Source of the DNA: Pachyseris speciosa | Taxonomy: Eukaryota; Cnidaria; Anthozoa; Scleractinia; Pachyseridae | Assembly: GCA_016490735.1 (NCBI GenBank) | Contig: JAEMWC010000031.1 | Span: forward strand, 758,501-822,500 | Length of the DNA stretch: 64,000 nt | Reading direction: 5' to 3' | In this document: positions 29,599 through 42,576 of the stretch, piece by piece | Position numbering within the stretch: position 1 is the first letter of the stretch | How the letters are laid out: the number at the start of each line of letters is the position of its first letter | Notes under the pieces: generated by a model | The model's input: only the letters and a program-made list of their open reading frames with translations | Database searches by the model: none | Told to the model about the DNA's origin: nothing | Translations under genes and position numbers: made by a program

Positions 29599-31379
29599 GT
29601 GTTAATAACATAAGGGCAAACGTTTCTTTCAGTTCTTAACACTAGAAACACAGACGTCGAAAAACATGTATTTGCGCATAAGATTATATTCATATAGAGT
29701 TATGCGCTCTATAAGTATTAAAGATTATTATTATTATTAACATGTGCAGTCAGCCAAGCGGAGGAAAAACACTCGTTCGCTGGCAAAACAACAAACAAAC
29801 AATTCGACTAGCTACTTCTTTGTGTCCAAAACGAGTAGATTGTTATTTATATCCAGTCGAGACAAAAATACAAGTTTTATTCCTGAACAAATGTAACAAC
29901 GATTAAACCAAATGCTAAGCTTCAATTTATTTAAGTTACCTGTGTTGTCGAGCTTTCTACCACTTAAAAATAAGCATCGATCCACCGTGTAGTATAAACA
30001 CGCATCTACAAAAATTAGCAAACGGTTTGTCCAAAGAAATAACTTCTTCGACCAAGTTTGAGCTACTCGTTCCTCCCATTAATGCCGGTGAGTTGTTAAG
30101 TGAACTTTCTTGGTTAGCTACAAGATGCCGCGGTAAAGTGAACAAGCCCTTGAAGCGTTAAATCATTTTGTTTCTCAACCACACAATCCGGGCGCCATAC
30201 AAGTGGATCCAAACTTCCTGAGAAAAACCTTTTGCTCTTCCATTTTATCAGTTGAAAATTCACCTTCCGGAATATCAAGTAGTTCTTGATTTTTATGCCT
30301 TTTACGCGAATTAAAAGACAGAAACTGAACTTCGAAGAAGATAAAGTTGTTTTGCTCAAAACGAAAAAACCAACTGAATGTGAAATCTCGAGCCGCAGAA
30401 AGCGAACGAAAAATTAAGCCTCGTTTTGGTTTGGATGTCCCACACCTGGCTTGAACCTGCGATACAATCGAAAATCAGTACCTGGTCAGCGGTCAACTAA
30501 AAAAAAGCTGACCTCGATGAGCTTTTAACTTGAGCCCGCGATATGGTCACGTGATATTAGTCAGCGGATGCCTTGTTTTGGCAGGTGTCAATTGACCCTA
30601 ACATGGATGTCCGAGGATGTCCAATATCAAAGATGTACGCTGTAAACTATCTGGTCAAATGGAGTATGGCCGTCATGTTGGATTATTATTATTATTATTA
30701 TTATTATTATTTATTATTATTATTATGATTAGGATACAATTAATGGGACATTTCACATCCCATACATTGAAGGGCGGACGTACGGTCGTACGGTGACCAA
30801 AACCAAATTTTCTCACGCAGATGGTTACCGTATTTTCTTAACCATGGTGCTCTGCTTGGCGGCCCTTCGGGCCACCGGAGCTCCGCTATTACTGGTTGGT
30901 ATTGAGAGCTTCAAAGACGAAGATTGAGCCTTAATTGGTAGTTGCATAGGAACTCGAGAGCAGAGAAGGAAGGAGATCATTGAGGCAGATTGAAACGAAC
31001 TGCTCCAATAAACATACTGATAAGTTTTTTTTCTCCTTTTTTTATTTTAGAACGAGCGTCATCTCTTCCATCAAACGAAAGGAAAGATTATGCTGAGAAA
31101 GTAGGCCATTTTTAATGGACATATCTTGAGATCTGGTCATGTAGACCACTGGTTTCCTGAAACCCATTTTCCCCGATTGACCCTATCAGACGTAGTGATA
31201 TATAGTTTATCCCTTCACTACAATGAAAGTTTTTTTTTTCTCAGGGAGGAATAAGCTGTAAATTACTTGTGGCAGCGGCATTCTACTTTATAAGGATGAT
31301 CACTGTCTCTGAATGTTTGGACCAACCCCGCCAACAAAGAAATGTTTTACATATCATTAACAGAGAATCCAAGCATCTC
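29599..31379. other. Host interval, AT-rich, no gene seen
   Basis: Contains an (ATT)n microsatellite at about 30685-30725. No coding region is supported. Confidence 0.4.
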
Positions 31380-34300
31380 TTATAATAATAATAATAAATA
31401 AATGGAATATTTACCCAGGATAACCTGGGTACAAAGTACTGTTATCAGCGGGGTCCTGCTGACTAAGAATTAAAAAACTAATAATAAAAAAAGTAGATAT
31501 TAAAGCAAAAAATGCACTAAGCTAAAAATACATCAAAAACTATCATAGGAATTACAAGTAATGATCATCCAAGGCTTTCCTAAATAAAACTCTAGAATTA
31601 ATGTTTCTTAAACTTAACGGCAATGAATTAAAAATCGAAGCACCTAAAAAATAAAAACTACGGCGCGCAAAATCCAGTTTGACCTTTGGTAGTTTTACTG
31701 TTTTCCCATTGTTTCTAGTGTTTAAAGCGTTATGATGTAATCGTTGAAAGCAATCTTTAAATGGATAACATGCAGTTCCATTAAGGCAGTCAAATACAAA
31801 ACAGCACGCTCTCTTTTGTAAAAAGTTGTCAATTGTTAAAAATCGAAGATCACAGTTCTGCGGACTGCATTTTGGGGAAATAATTTCGAGGCTTCGGGTC
31901 TCAATGGAGCGGATCATTCGTTTGCGGGACTCTGACCATCCGACACTATTATAACCGCAATACGTAAATATTGGCATAATCATCGATTGATAAATTCGTT
32001 GGGCACTAAGAGTATCAATGCTGGAACGGATGCGCCGTAAGAGGTTCCCTCTTCCTGCTGCCTTCTTGTACATTTTTTGAAAATGCGTTTCAAAAGTAAG
32101 TGTTGGGTCCAGATGCACGCCGACGTATTTATAACATGTAGTGGTGTTGATGGGAGAATCATTGACCGATAGCTTGACTTGACAGCCTTGAACAAATTTA
32201 ACCGTTTTCCGGTACCAAACAGCATCACCTCGGATTTACCCTTCTTCAGATTAAGGATAAGTTCATTATCACGAAACCAGTTAGAGAGATTATCTAGGTC
32301 CTGGGAAAGGCTGCTCTGTAACACATCGATATCACTTGGGGATGTAAAAATCACTCTATCATCAGCATAAGTAATTATTCTACAATGACGAAGAGGACTA
32401 TGCACATCATTAAAGAAGATGAGAAAAAGGAGAGGCCCAAGAATACTTCCTTGAGGAACTCCAGTGTTAATTGGATTTGGTTCAGAAAGGACACCATTAA
32501 ATTGAACGATCTGCTTGCGGAGAAATAAATAATCCGTAAACCATTGTAGTTCCATATCGTATACGCCATAACGGGACAGTTTACTTAATAGAACAGAATG
32601 ACTGATGGTATCGAATGCCTTTGATAAGACAATGAAAACTGCTCCTGTTGCCTTTCCATTATCGACCTCCTTTCTAATGAGATCAGTAAAGTAAGTAACA
32701 GCTAGTTCCGTTGAGCGGTTCGAACGGAAACCAAATTGGTACTCAAAAAGTAGACTATGACGTTCTAGATGAGCCATCAGTTGCTTGTACACTATTTTCT
32801 CCAAGATCTTTGACAAAGTGGGGAGAATTGAGATAGGTCTGTAATTGTCAATCTCAGTCAGAGACCCAGATTTGTAGAGGGGGATCACCTTAGCCACTTT
32901 CCACTCACTAGGCACAACTCCAGTTTCAAGAGATAAATTGATGATAAATGTCAAAGGCTTAGTTAAAACAGGAGCAGCATCTTTGAGCAATCCCGGGGGG
33001 AAATTATCCAGTCCAGGCGCTTTTTTCCGCTTAAGATTTTTTAGCTCTTTAAGAATTTCTAACTCTTTCACAGCTTTAAAAGTAAATTGACTTTCCGTAA
33101 CTTGATTGGGAAGATTCTCTTCAGCAGGTTTGCTCCAGACAAAGTCACGAAGCAAAATTTATTTGCTTTTTGATTTCTGGCAACGGTACTGAAATATTCG
33201 CAAAAACTGTTTGCAATGAAGCTTTTGTCAGTTGACTTTGATCCATTCATCACAAATGCCGAACCTTGTTGAGAAGGTAACTTGGTAGGATAGAGTTTCT
33301 TGATGGCTGCCCAAAATTTATCTGGAGAGTCCGCACAATCTTTAAGAAGGTCTCGATTATATCTGCTTTTACATTTTTTAACAAGGCCAGATATTCTGTT
33401 AGGTTGGCGTTTATAAGAAGACCAATCGATTTCCTGATTAGTTCGCCGGGCTTTCCTGAGCAAACCATCCCTGAGAATCATCTTCTTTCTGACGTCTGGA
33501 GTCAACCAAGGACATAGTCGGCCTTTGACTTTCTTCGAAATAAGGGGAGCATGCTTGTCGATACACCGTTGGAGAATGTCTCGTAAAGAGGCCCATGTCT
33601 CATTTACGCTGATAGATGAATAAACGTCTTCAAGATTCGCAGAATTTAACTCTTCGCAAAATAGCTTAGGGTCATAGTTAGCAAAATGTCGGCAAGTAAT
33701 GATTCGCGGATTGAACTTAACATTGTTCAGCTTGCGAGCACATCCAATGAGTTCATGATCGCTCAAGCCAGCTGGGATTACTTTCACCGAAGAGATGTTA
33801 TGAGGTACATTGCTACAAATAACATCAATTAGGGTCTTTGACTCGCGCGTAATTCTCGTGGGCTGCTAATGAGTTGTTTCAGACCAAAGTAGATGAGAAT
33901 GGATTTAATTTCTTTGTGATCCGAGGACACCAAATAGTTACAGTTAATGTCACCTGGGAGAATACATTCTTTGTTTTCAGCTGATACTGACGAAAGCATG
34001 GATTCGAATTTGCAATTGAAATCCGCGCAGAGATGTCTAGAAGAATCCGGAGGGCGGTAAATAATTCCAACTAGAAAGCCTTTTGTTTTAAGAAATAATA
34101 TTTCAATCCAGATGCATTCAATATCCTCTTGTTCGAGATCCATTCGTCTTTGAAAGGGAATAGATGAAGAAATATAAACACCAACACCTCCACCTTGACC
34201 AGAAGCCCTTGACTTTGCAATAAATGTGTAACCTTCAATTTGGACCTCGGCTTCGCTTTCAGAGGATAAATGTGTTTCACTGACCGAGAAAATGTGTACA

Positions 34301-34890
34301 TTCCTAAAGCCATCCAGGATTTGGCAGATCATACTTTTGTTTGTCAGCAAGCCTCTAATGTTTTGATGCAGAATCTTAAGGCCCTTTTTAGAGACAAGTT
34401 CGCTAAGTTCAGGGATGTCATATCGATGAACATTTTCTTGTTGATCTTGATCAGCTCCATCTTGGGTGTTATTGTTGTTAAAAAAACAAGAATTACACTT
34501 GACTCCGCTGTCATCAGGGCAGAAGCATTTCAGGTGAAACTTCAAATGACACTGCGAGCAAGACATCATGCTTTGGTTTTTCTTCAAAGCTCTTAGACAC
34601 AAGCCACATCTGTCGCTCGGACCAGGGCAAGTTTCGATATCGCCTGATAGGAGAAGAAGGAGCTGAATTAGTGAAGTTCGTGATGTTCGCAGCCCAGTTC
34701 CATTTATTCGGCGGAATGACCAAAGCGAAGAGTAGACAAAGGTTTCTTGTAGACCTTGGTTTTGCTCCATATCGTATAGCACGTTCGAACTGCAGAAGGC
34801 TTGCTTTTTAATGTAGAAAATAGGAAAAGTGAACCGAGCGAAATAACACGCAACCGCCCGTAACGACGCCATGCCAATGTATTAGGTTTA
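31380..34890 (-). mobile_element. CR1/L2-like non-LTR retrotransposon, inactive
   Basis: Minus-strand fragments cover a whole element. At 33829-34872 there is a start with DIETCPGPSD, a PHD-type Cys/His cluster and an APE-type endonuclease (QNIRG, SETHLSSES, GDINCNY). At 33068-33787 lies a linker region. At 31552-33155 lies reverse transcriptase (NYRPISILPTLSKILEK, TGVPQGSILGPLLF, YADD). Frames are broken several times. The 3' end is a TAATAA-type repeat near 31380-31402. In RT motif A the first Asp is Val (FIVLSKAFD), so the enzyme would be dead even without frameshifts. Confidence 0.85.
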
Positions 34891-34943
34891 TTCTTTTGAA
34901 AGGCTAATACAAACTGTAAAATCGTAAATGGTTTGAACCCAGG

Positions 34944-35347
34944 AGTCATATCACAACTAAGCGAAGCACGATCGTCCGGGTGAGTGTAGTCCTGAGAAGG
35001 ACTGTTTGTGGTGACATTGACTGACGTATCGAAAACCTGAGCGGAAGTCATCATCAGAGTCAAGTAATTGGAGTAACGTTAGGAGATGGTATAAGTACTC
35101 TGGTCGTTGATGTGATTGGTCAACGAAGCCGTGATGTTATTGGTTGTCTGTCAGTTAAGCCGTGATGTTATTGGCTGCGAAGACTGTAAACCGTGATTGC
35201 TGCTACGTTACGTCGACGACGCTTTCACAGCTGTACACAAAGACGAAATCGGCGATTTTCACGAACACCTCAACATACAGAACGCCCACATACAGTCCTT
35301 CTCAGGACTACACTCACCCGGACGATCGTGCTTCACTTAGTTATGAC
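34944..35347. mobile_element. Foldback remnant of a probable Penelope-like element
   Basis: Arms at 34944-35004 and 35293-35347 are near-perfect inverted copies (core AGCACGATCGTCCGGGTGAG). On the minus strand about 35020-35066 reads CTGATGA followed 20 nt later by GATAC, a degenerate hammerhead-like core as found in Penelope-like ends. Assignment is by pattern only. Confidence 0.45.
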
Positions 35348-35849
35348 AAACATTAAAAGTAGTGAGATTTTTTCTGAGGTTACTCTAGTGAAGCGAGGAA
35401 ATCAGGAAACTGCAATACTAAAGTTAAAACAAGAAAACATACGCCTTTCTACCATTCAATGACATGATTCTTGCTCGTAAATCACTGTTTTCAACAGTAA
35501 AAACTGATCCAGTGACTACAAACAGGTTAATGGGATTGTATAAGGCTCGGCCTAAGTGTACTAAGCTTTGCGTTGAACTAATTCATTATCATTCGTTATA
35601 AGCCAATGAATATAGAAGTAACAAGAGGCTACTATTGGCCTAAACTATGGCCTATGTATCCCTAATTTAGCGCTTAACAAAAGAAAAGAGAGAAGTCTGT
35701 TCTTCTTACATCGGACACATTGCGCTTATCATGATGTTCGAGTCTGTTTGTAGTGAATATCCATAGAACCCTGTGAGCTTATATCCCTTTAAAATTGCAA
35801 CTCAACCATTAAGAGTGAATTTCAGTAAAAATCGAAGAAAATTGCAAAA

Positions 35850-37370
35850 ATGTGGCCACGGTCAAAAAATCGATTTCGCTCATACTTTGTCAGTTTGAAG
35901 GCCTAGGTAAGTAATTGAAGGATGTGAGGTTAGTTTTTTTGAAATATTCGATATAACGGTAGAAAGCCACGAAAAACGGTCATCCTACCAGAAGCTCGGA
36001 TTTCACTTCGCGAGAAATCGAAATTTCACACTTTTCATGTTCTCGCTACACAGACGTTTACGTAGCTATGAATCTTTCTTAATCATTATTGAATACATTG
36101 ATTCTTCTTGTGTCAAAATATAGCAAGTTTTAAAATATATGCTCATCTGTGAGCGAATTGAGCCCCGATTAACTAGACATACTTTTCTTATTTACCCAAA
36201 AGTCTAAAATAATCCAAATTCAGCGAGGTAAAAAGCTGACCGGTAGTGCCTCAAAGTCTCTGATATGTTAACCAAAGACAATTCAGTCATTGGTTTTTGT
36301 GTCTATGCTTTCAAATCTTTAGGATCTAGTAGCGTTTTTGCACGAACGCCGCTCAAAGTTCGATAAAATTACAATGCAGCGCCTTTGAAATCTACAACTT
36401 AACACAACAATCGACAAGAAAGTAAATTAACTCCTCGGCCAAAAAGGAGGTTCAATATTTTTAACGCTTTGAAACGTTTTAAAAAATATGTTGATGTTGA
36501 ATATTGTCCACGCAGGTTTACAAACTAAAAAACATGAACAAAACACCAAAACTGAAATTATCTCACGCGCTCCATAATCTGTGTCACGCACGAGGACTTA
36601 AGCCTGGTTTTCACTAGCGACGCAAAGCACAAGCGCAAGCATAAGAGCTCTTATTTCACCGTGAAAACTGGCTTAACGCGAGCATAAGCGCAAGCACAAG
36701 CGCAAGGATCAAAGTTTTTCCTTTTCCATGTGCTTGCGCTTATGCTTGCGTAGTGTCGTTTTCACTTGGCATAAGCTTCTTATGCTTGCGCTTATGTTTG
36801 CTCTAGTGCTTGCGTCGCTAGTGAAAACCAAGCTTAAGCTACAATTGGTACAATGACAAACAGATGTTTACATCCGTTGATTTAAAATAACTCGTATTGT
36901 AAGATATCTTACTTAATGATGTGGCAGATTCCCCAGTTAACATGCTGAAATAAAAAGAAAACTATTTTAATAGTAATTCAAACTGGATGAGAAGCTTTAC
37001 ACCGTCGATAGCCGATCGGAAGGAAATGTTTCCACGTCAAAAGCAAATATTGCATCGTTCTCTAAATAGACAAATCTACTCATCCATATCTCTGTAACAT
37101 CACATCTAAAACCAGAGTTTATTCTTGTGGTTCGTTCTTGAGATTTGTCGGTGTGATTTGCAGCGCAGACGAACGTACCTCCTCAACTTCCGTCACACCA
37201 CTCACACAGTGTAATAACGATATAAAACAGCACAAAAAGTCCTTGGAATTTTCCGGAATTGAAACAGAAGTAGAACTCATTTTGACAAGATTGCGGGCTT
37301 TCAAAAGCCGACGAATTTATTGGAGTTGACTGTTTGCCCGTCTCGTTGTGTCAGGTTAGGCATTAAAGTA
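35850..37370 (+). repeat. Left arm of a large inverted repeat
   Basis: Pairs in inverted orientation with about 40160-41556 over roughly 1.4 kb. The outermost parts are the best conserved (GTGGCCACGGTCAAAAAATC against its complement at 41520-41556). A MITE interrupts this arm at 36598-36837. Confidence 0.75.
36598..36837. mobile_element. 240-bp MITE with TTAA ends
   Basis: The ends TTAAGCCTGGTTTTCACTAG and CTAGTGAAAACCAAGCTTAA are inverted copies, with internal direct and inverted GCTTGCGCTTATG-type words. Absent from the opposite arm, so inserted after the inverted repeat formed. Confidence 0.8.
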
Positions 37371-39110
37371 ATTTTCGCACAATTCCGGAAGTTATTTCGG
37401 GTCACTCGAAAGGAGCTAGCCATGTAGTTCGATTTTATCCTTGGATCAATATTTATTTTCTTTTGTTCTTGTGTATGGTAATGTATGGAAACGAGTACCA
37501 CATTAAAGTGCACAGCTTATATTCCCCATATTTCATTTCAATCGATTCTCTCCTTTTCGTGAAGAAGGATTCGCTGTTTCTAGGGGTTCCGAAATTCCCG
37601 TCGTGGTCTGAAATTTTAGATATTTTGCACGCGGCCAAAAAGTCTCTGTGACGTCATTCGCAAAAGGCGAAAAAGCGTAAACCTGGAAAGTAGCAGGCAG
37701 CCGCGGTAATGAATCTTGGTAGTTTTTTTTAGGAGATCTGCTCGTATGTGGTCTTGGACTCTTTTGTGGATCATCCTTATGGCACCATGCTTCCATTCCT
37801 TTTTCCTTGTAGTTTTAGGTGCTGCCATTAAATTGTAATAAGTAAATAGTTATCCGAGATCTCAGGAGTTTATTCCACCGAACTAACAAAAACAGAGTGA
37901 CGCACTCGACTGAGTGCACACGAATGACGTCACGACTATTAAATACAACCCAGGACCTTGTCTGAAATTTTAGTGAGAAAGGCCCAACTTCGAAGTTCCT
38001 GCTACTTAAAGTAAATTATTTTCCCCTCAAAATATTTCTTAAAACACCAATTTTCACATTGGAGAAAATAAATAGCTTTGAAATTTCGATTCATGTGCAC
38101 TTTAAAATAGGCTTGATTTCCGCCGCTCACTCGAGTCCGGGAAACACACTGTTCAGCTTTTCTCAAAGCGTTTAGTACGGCTTTGGGCTGCATTCCATGG
38201 TACTGATACTGCATTGCGAGCTGTGCTGATGTCGCGAACGTGATTGATTCGTTCCCTGGGTCATCTCTCATCCTCGTTGCGGCTGGTCACGTGTAATGGG
38301 TACAAATCGAATCCCCACAGAGGGTGGGTCCTCGACTTAGTGGAGACAAAGTTTAACTTTCCCGCCCCTCCCTTCAATCAATTTTTTCTGGAATCTGCAA
38401 AAATCTAGTAGACGCGTGACCAGCCTCAACCAGGGTACTTTCTCGAAGGAGGGAAACTGGAACCTGGGAACGAGGTTGGGATTCATCTAGCACATACGTC
38501 ATCTTCGCTTTCTTGCGAATCTTCGTCTGGCACGTAAAGGCTGCTTTGTTTAGCTCTACAATAGCGTCTTTGCATTTACTATCAGTGATCGGTACAGGAA
38601 GAATATCAGTGTCAGTTTCATAATCGACCGGCATTGCGAAAAAGTAAAAAGATAATCATATCTTAAATTGCGTTGAAAACTTAGTACTATTAGTACGCTC
38701 TATCCTTCTTTAAAAGAAGTGAACAAAAGCTCTCGGTATTTATTTTCGTGTGCCAGTTTGACATTTCTAATAAAATTAGTGTTAACCCACGTATGACTGT
38801 TTTACTTCGTTTACAAACCCTGCCGCCGACTCTGCTTTACCAGGTTTTTTCAGTTAAGCTTTAAATTAACAAAATTTTAATCACGAGCTGCAGACGCTCT
38901 ATGTGCCCGTCATGCGTTCCTCTCCCACGAACGTCTGCTCAACTGAACTGCCACTTCCGCTCGCCGACGGTTAGCCTTTGTTTTGAAGAACCAAGAACGA
39001 GCTGCGTAAGGGAATGGAAATGGACACCCGTGGAGTAATTTCCGCCAAACCATTCACATGCATCGTCTGGGAAAATAAATACCAGGGTCAAAGTCCAACT
39101 TAATATTTTA
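37371..39110. other. Interior of the inverted structure, possible host exon
   Basis: Mostly unrecognised. A minus-strand ATG at 38634 opens about 41 codons (MPVDYETDTDILPVPITDSK) up to a canonical donor-like AC|GTATGT near 38510, which might be a first coding exon; no downstream exon was found. Other frames show no domain. Confidence 0.25.
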
Positions 39111-39177
39111 AGTGTGAATGATATATATCATTCACACTCATTTCTTTCACGGGAACATATGAACCCACAATTGACCT

Positions 39178-39192
<15 letters not shown>

Positions 39193-39218
<26 letters not shown>

Positions 39219-39266
39219 ATCGCACCGGTAATCACGAGGTCACGGGTTCAAACCCCGTTGAAGTCC
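39193..39266 (+). tRNA. tRNA-Thr(GGT)-like core of SINE unit 1 (not a functional tRNA)
   Basis: The acceptor arm pairs (GGCTTCA with TGAAGTC), and A box AGCTCAGTTGGTTAGAGCA and B box GGGTTCAAACC are intact. The anticodon stem does not pair and position 33 is C rather than T, so this is a SINE-embedded relic. Confidence 0.5.
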
Positions 39267-39435
39267 TGAATTTTTTTTTTTTTTTCAGGCTTCTTTTCGC
39301 AATTGCATAAATTGCGTTCACAACTGCGAGGATCATTCTTCATTTGATTTCATTTCCGCAGTTCATATATGATTCATTTCATATATCATTCACACTCATT
39401 TCTTTCACGGGAACATATGAACCCACAATTGACCT

Positions 39436-39450
<15 letters not shown>

Positions 39451-39476
<26 letters not shown>

Positions 39477-39524
39477 ATCGCACCGGTAATCACGAGGTCA
39501 CGGGTTCAAACCCCGTTGAAGTCC
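39451..39524 (+). tRNA. tRNA-Thr(GGT)-like core of SINE unit 2 (not a functional tRNA)
   Basis: Identical in sequence to unit 1 over the tRNA part, including the unpaired anticodon stem. Confidence 0.5.
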
Positions 39525-39600
39525 TGAATTTTTTTCAGGCTTCTTTTCGCAATTGCATAAATTGCGTTCACAACTGCGAGGATCATTCTTCATTTGATTA

Positions 39601-40159
39601 ATATTTTAAAGCAAGCAGTTTCATTAATGTCGGCATACTCACCAGGTTTACTCGCTCAAGGTATCGACGATTTTCGAAACTTCAGCTGTAATCTCGCAGT
39701 CTCAGAGCATGTTAAAATGAGAAGATGGGGGGAGGGGGTATTGTGTTTAGACCCTCCTTTTTTTCTGTTTACATCTTTCTGAAAGGGCTTTTAAACAGAC
39801 CGGTATACTATAACGGCAATCCATAAAACATGGTGGTCGTGAAATAAAAGTTGTTATCAATCGACTGGATTGGACAACAGACGTCCGTCTTTCGGAATTC
39901 CGTCTTTCGGAATTGATTTATCGTGTCATCAGAATGAAGAAAATACTAAAGATCCATTGGAGGCAGTTTCTGTTTGGTAGGACATCAAACAACTGGTTAC
40001 TTACCTAAGCCTACAGGGAAAAGCTGTTTTGAAAGTTCTAACATCTTCATGGATTGGAATAAATGTATTCCTTTCTTCCAGTATGGGCACTTTCCTTAGC
40101 TCCTTACAGTGCCCCTGAAACAACTTCCGAGGAAGTGCAAACATTACTCGTCCTTCGCC
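39601..40159. other. Interior of the inverted structure, no gene seen
   Basis: A small direct duplication of CGTCTTTCGGAATT near 39890-39915 is the only structure noticed. Confidence 0.4.
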
Positions 40160-41556
40160 AAACCTATGCTAACCTGGCATGATGAACCGGACAGATAGTC
40201 ATCGCCAATAAATTCGTGGGGCTTTGAAAACACCCACAACAGGCGCCAAAATCAATTCTATTTCTGTTTCAACTCCGGAAAATTTCAAAGACGTTTTGTG
40301 GTCAATTTATATCCTTGTTCCACTGCATGAGTGGTGTGACGGAAGTTGAGGAGCTGTGCCTTCGTCTGCGCCGCAGCTCCCACTGAGAATCCTACTCAAG
40401 AACGGACAAGACATCGTTGTTCAGTATTTCTGTGAACTTCCCGACAAGTCTGGTATTAGGTTAAAATTTTACAGAGATATGGATAGGTAGATCTGTTTCC
40501 TTGGAGCTTTTCGCGGGAACAGTTACTTCCGATTGGCTATCGACGGCATAAAGCTTCTCAAAATTAATTTAAATTGTTCCACTTTGTATGGTATTAAGTT
40601 ATTTTCGATTTCTTCAGCAAGCTGACTGGATAACCTAGCACATCTTTAGTAAGGCCCGGTTCAGACGTCGAACTTTTCATGTACTTAATAGCAACATTAG
40701 GTTCGGTACATGAAAAGTTCGACGTCTGAACCGGGCCTAAGATATTTCAAAATATGACTTATTTTAAATCAACTGATGTAAATATCTGCTTGCTATTGTT
40801 GCTAAGTTGCTCGTGCGTGACACGGATTAGGAAGCCAGTGAAATTTAATTTCAGCTCGAGGTAAGTTTGGTATTTCAAAATTTGTAAACCTTTGTAGACA
40901 ATATTCAGCATCAATATATTTTTTAAAACGTTTCAAAGCGTTAAAAATATTGAACCCCTTTTTTTATAAAGCTTTGGTAGAGGAGTTACGCTTAATTTAC
41001 TCTAGTGTGCCTTGTTATGTTGCCTTGTAATTAAAGGCGCTGCATTGTAATTTTATCGAACTTTGAGCGGCGTTCGTGCAAAAGTGCTGCTAGATCCTAA
41101 ATGAATAAATTGTCTTTGGTTAACATATCAGAGAATTTGAGGCACTACCGGTCAGCTTTTTACCTCGCTGAATTTGGATTATTTTAGACTTTTGGGTAAA
41201 TAAGAAAAGTATGTCTAGTTAATCGGGGCTCAATTCGCTCACAAATGAGCATATATTTTAAAACTTGCTATATTTTGACACAAGAAGAATCAATGTATTC
41301 AATAATGATTAAGAAAGATTCATAGCTACGTAAACGTCCGTGTAGCGAGAAGATGAAAAGTGTGAACTTTCGAGTTCTCGCGAGGTGAAATCCGAGCTTC
41401 CGGTAGGATGACCGTTTTTCGTGGCTTTCTGCCGTTATATCGAATATTCCAAAAAACTAACCATATATCCTTTAATTACTTACCTAAGCCTTCAAACTGA
41501 CAAAGTATGAGCGAAATCGATTTTTTGACCGTGGCCACGATTTCTTTGATTTTTAC
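40160..41556 (-). repeat. Right arm of the large inverted repeat
   Basis: Inverted counterpart of 35850-37370, diverged by point changes and indels, with its own private insertion at 40650-40740. Confidence 0.75.
40650..40740. mobile_element. 91-bp near-perfect palindromic MITE
   Basis: GGCCCGGTTCAGACGTCGAA and TTCGACGTCTGAACCGGGCC pair, as do CATGTAC/GTACATG, around a loop of about 20 nt. Present only in the right arm. Confidence 0.8.
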
Positions 41557-41579
41557 TGACAATCACTCTTAATAACAAT

Positions 41580-41705
41580 AACAATACTTGTTTAAAAAAA
41601 TAAAAGCAGAAAAAGAGAAAAGATAAAAAAACCCGCGGAAGACGCCACTACTATGGATCGAACCCGGGTTATCTGCATGGCGGTGACACTGCACTAATCA
41701 TAGTA
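41580..41705 (-). repeat. Probable tRNA-related SINE fragment
   Basis: On the minus strand a B-box-like GGGTTCGATCC (about 41655-41666) follows a degenerate tRNA-like segment; the A-rich part at 41580-41625 lies on its 3' side. Confidence 0.35.
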
Positions 41706-42576
41706 TATTTATTCCAGAATGACTAAAGCACATGTGGAGTTTACTTTGGCTCTCTCTGCTAAACATGAAAACATTCGCATAGACACTTCTCTTAACATAT
41801 TGGTTATCCAGAAATCGAAAACACTATAAGAATCGATATTTTCGTGTATGTGGCAGAAGCAATCCTGATGTCACGCATTGTAAAAACATTCGAAATTCAA
41901 ACTGCTCTATTTTCACAACAAAGCAAGCTACCGCGCTGAAAACAGGCCAGCACATATATCTTTCAATACCAGTTCAAACTCAAAATTTTTAATTTTAGTT
42001 TGTTGTGACGTCACGTTTAAACCAAGAATTCAGAAATTGTCACAGCTTTCGAGTTGTGATATCTTTCCAATCGATCGGCCAATAAGCACAGTACGTGCGA
42101 GGCTTCCAACCTTTTCTTAAATTCGGCAAACGTTTTCACGCGGACAAACTCTACTGGATTAAAATCTTCTATGTCCAGGAACATTTGTTGAGGTCGATCG
42201 AACTGGATCGTTTTACGCTGAGTGCTCACTTAGGTCAGGTAATGGAAGGTGTCACATTACACATTAAGCAACAAGCTTATGCAAATTTGTAATTTTCCGT
42301 CATTAAATGCGTAAATGACGCAACATGCCTTCAATTGTGCATTGACCAATGAAACATCGCCACGTGTCCGTATTGTACATTTTGCGGCACAGGAAAAGAC
42401 CTATACTAGTAGTAATCGTAGATTAGAAAGTGCGTTCGAGTATTGGTAGGTTTGGTATGTTAACCCTAAAACCACCATATGGAGGGCCATGTGGTCCATG
42501 ATGATCTTTGAACACTAAAAGCACATTGACAGCATCTTGGAAAGCCTCAAAAATATCAACTTTGACTAACACGATA

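Larger units (their letters stand above)
39115..39600 (+). repeat. Tandem pair of tRNA-Thr-type SINE units, 258-bp period
   Basis: Two direct copies, each with CATATGAACCCACAATTGAC, a tRNA-like core and a tail containing CAATTGCATAAATTGCG. The first copy has a longer T run after the tRNA part. Confidence 0.85.

Noticed and set aside
37453..37828. Overlapping 60-87 aa frames as host exons
   Set aside because: No domain, no consistent frame and no splice signals that join them.
39193..39524. Two functional tRNA-Thr genes
   Set aside because: Anticodon stem does not pair and position 33 is not T; the copies are embedded in a repeated SINE unit.
42017..42229. 70-aa minus-strand frame as a further exon of the piggyBac-like remnant
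   Set aside because: No resemblance to transposase motifs and no supporting splice sites.
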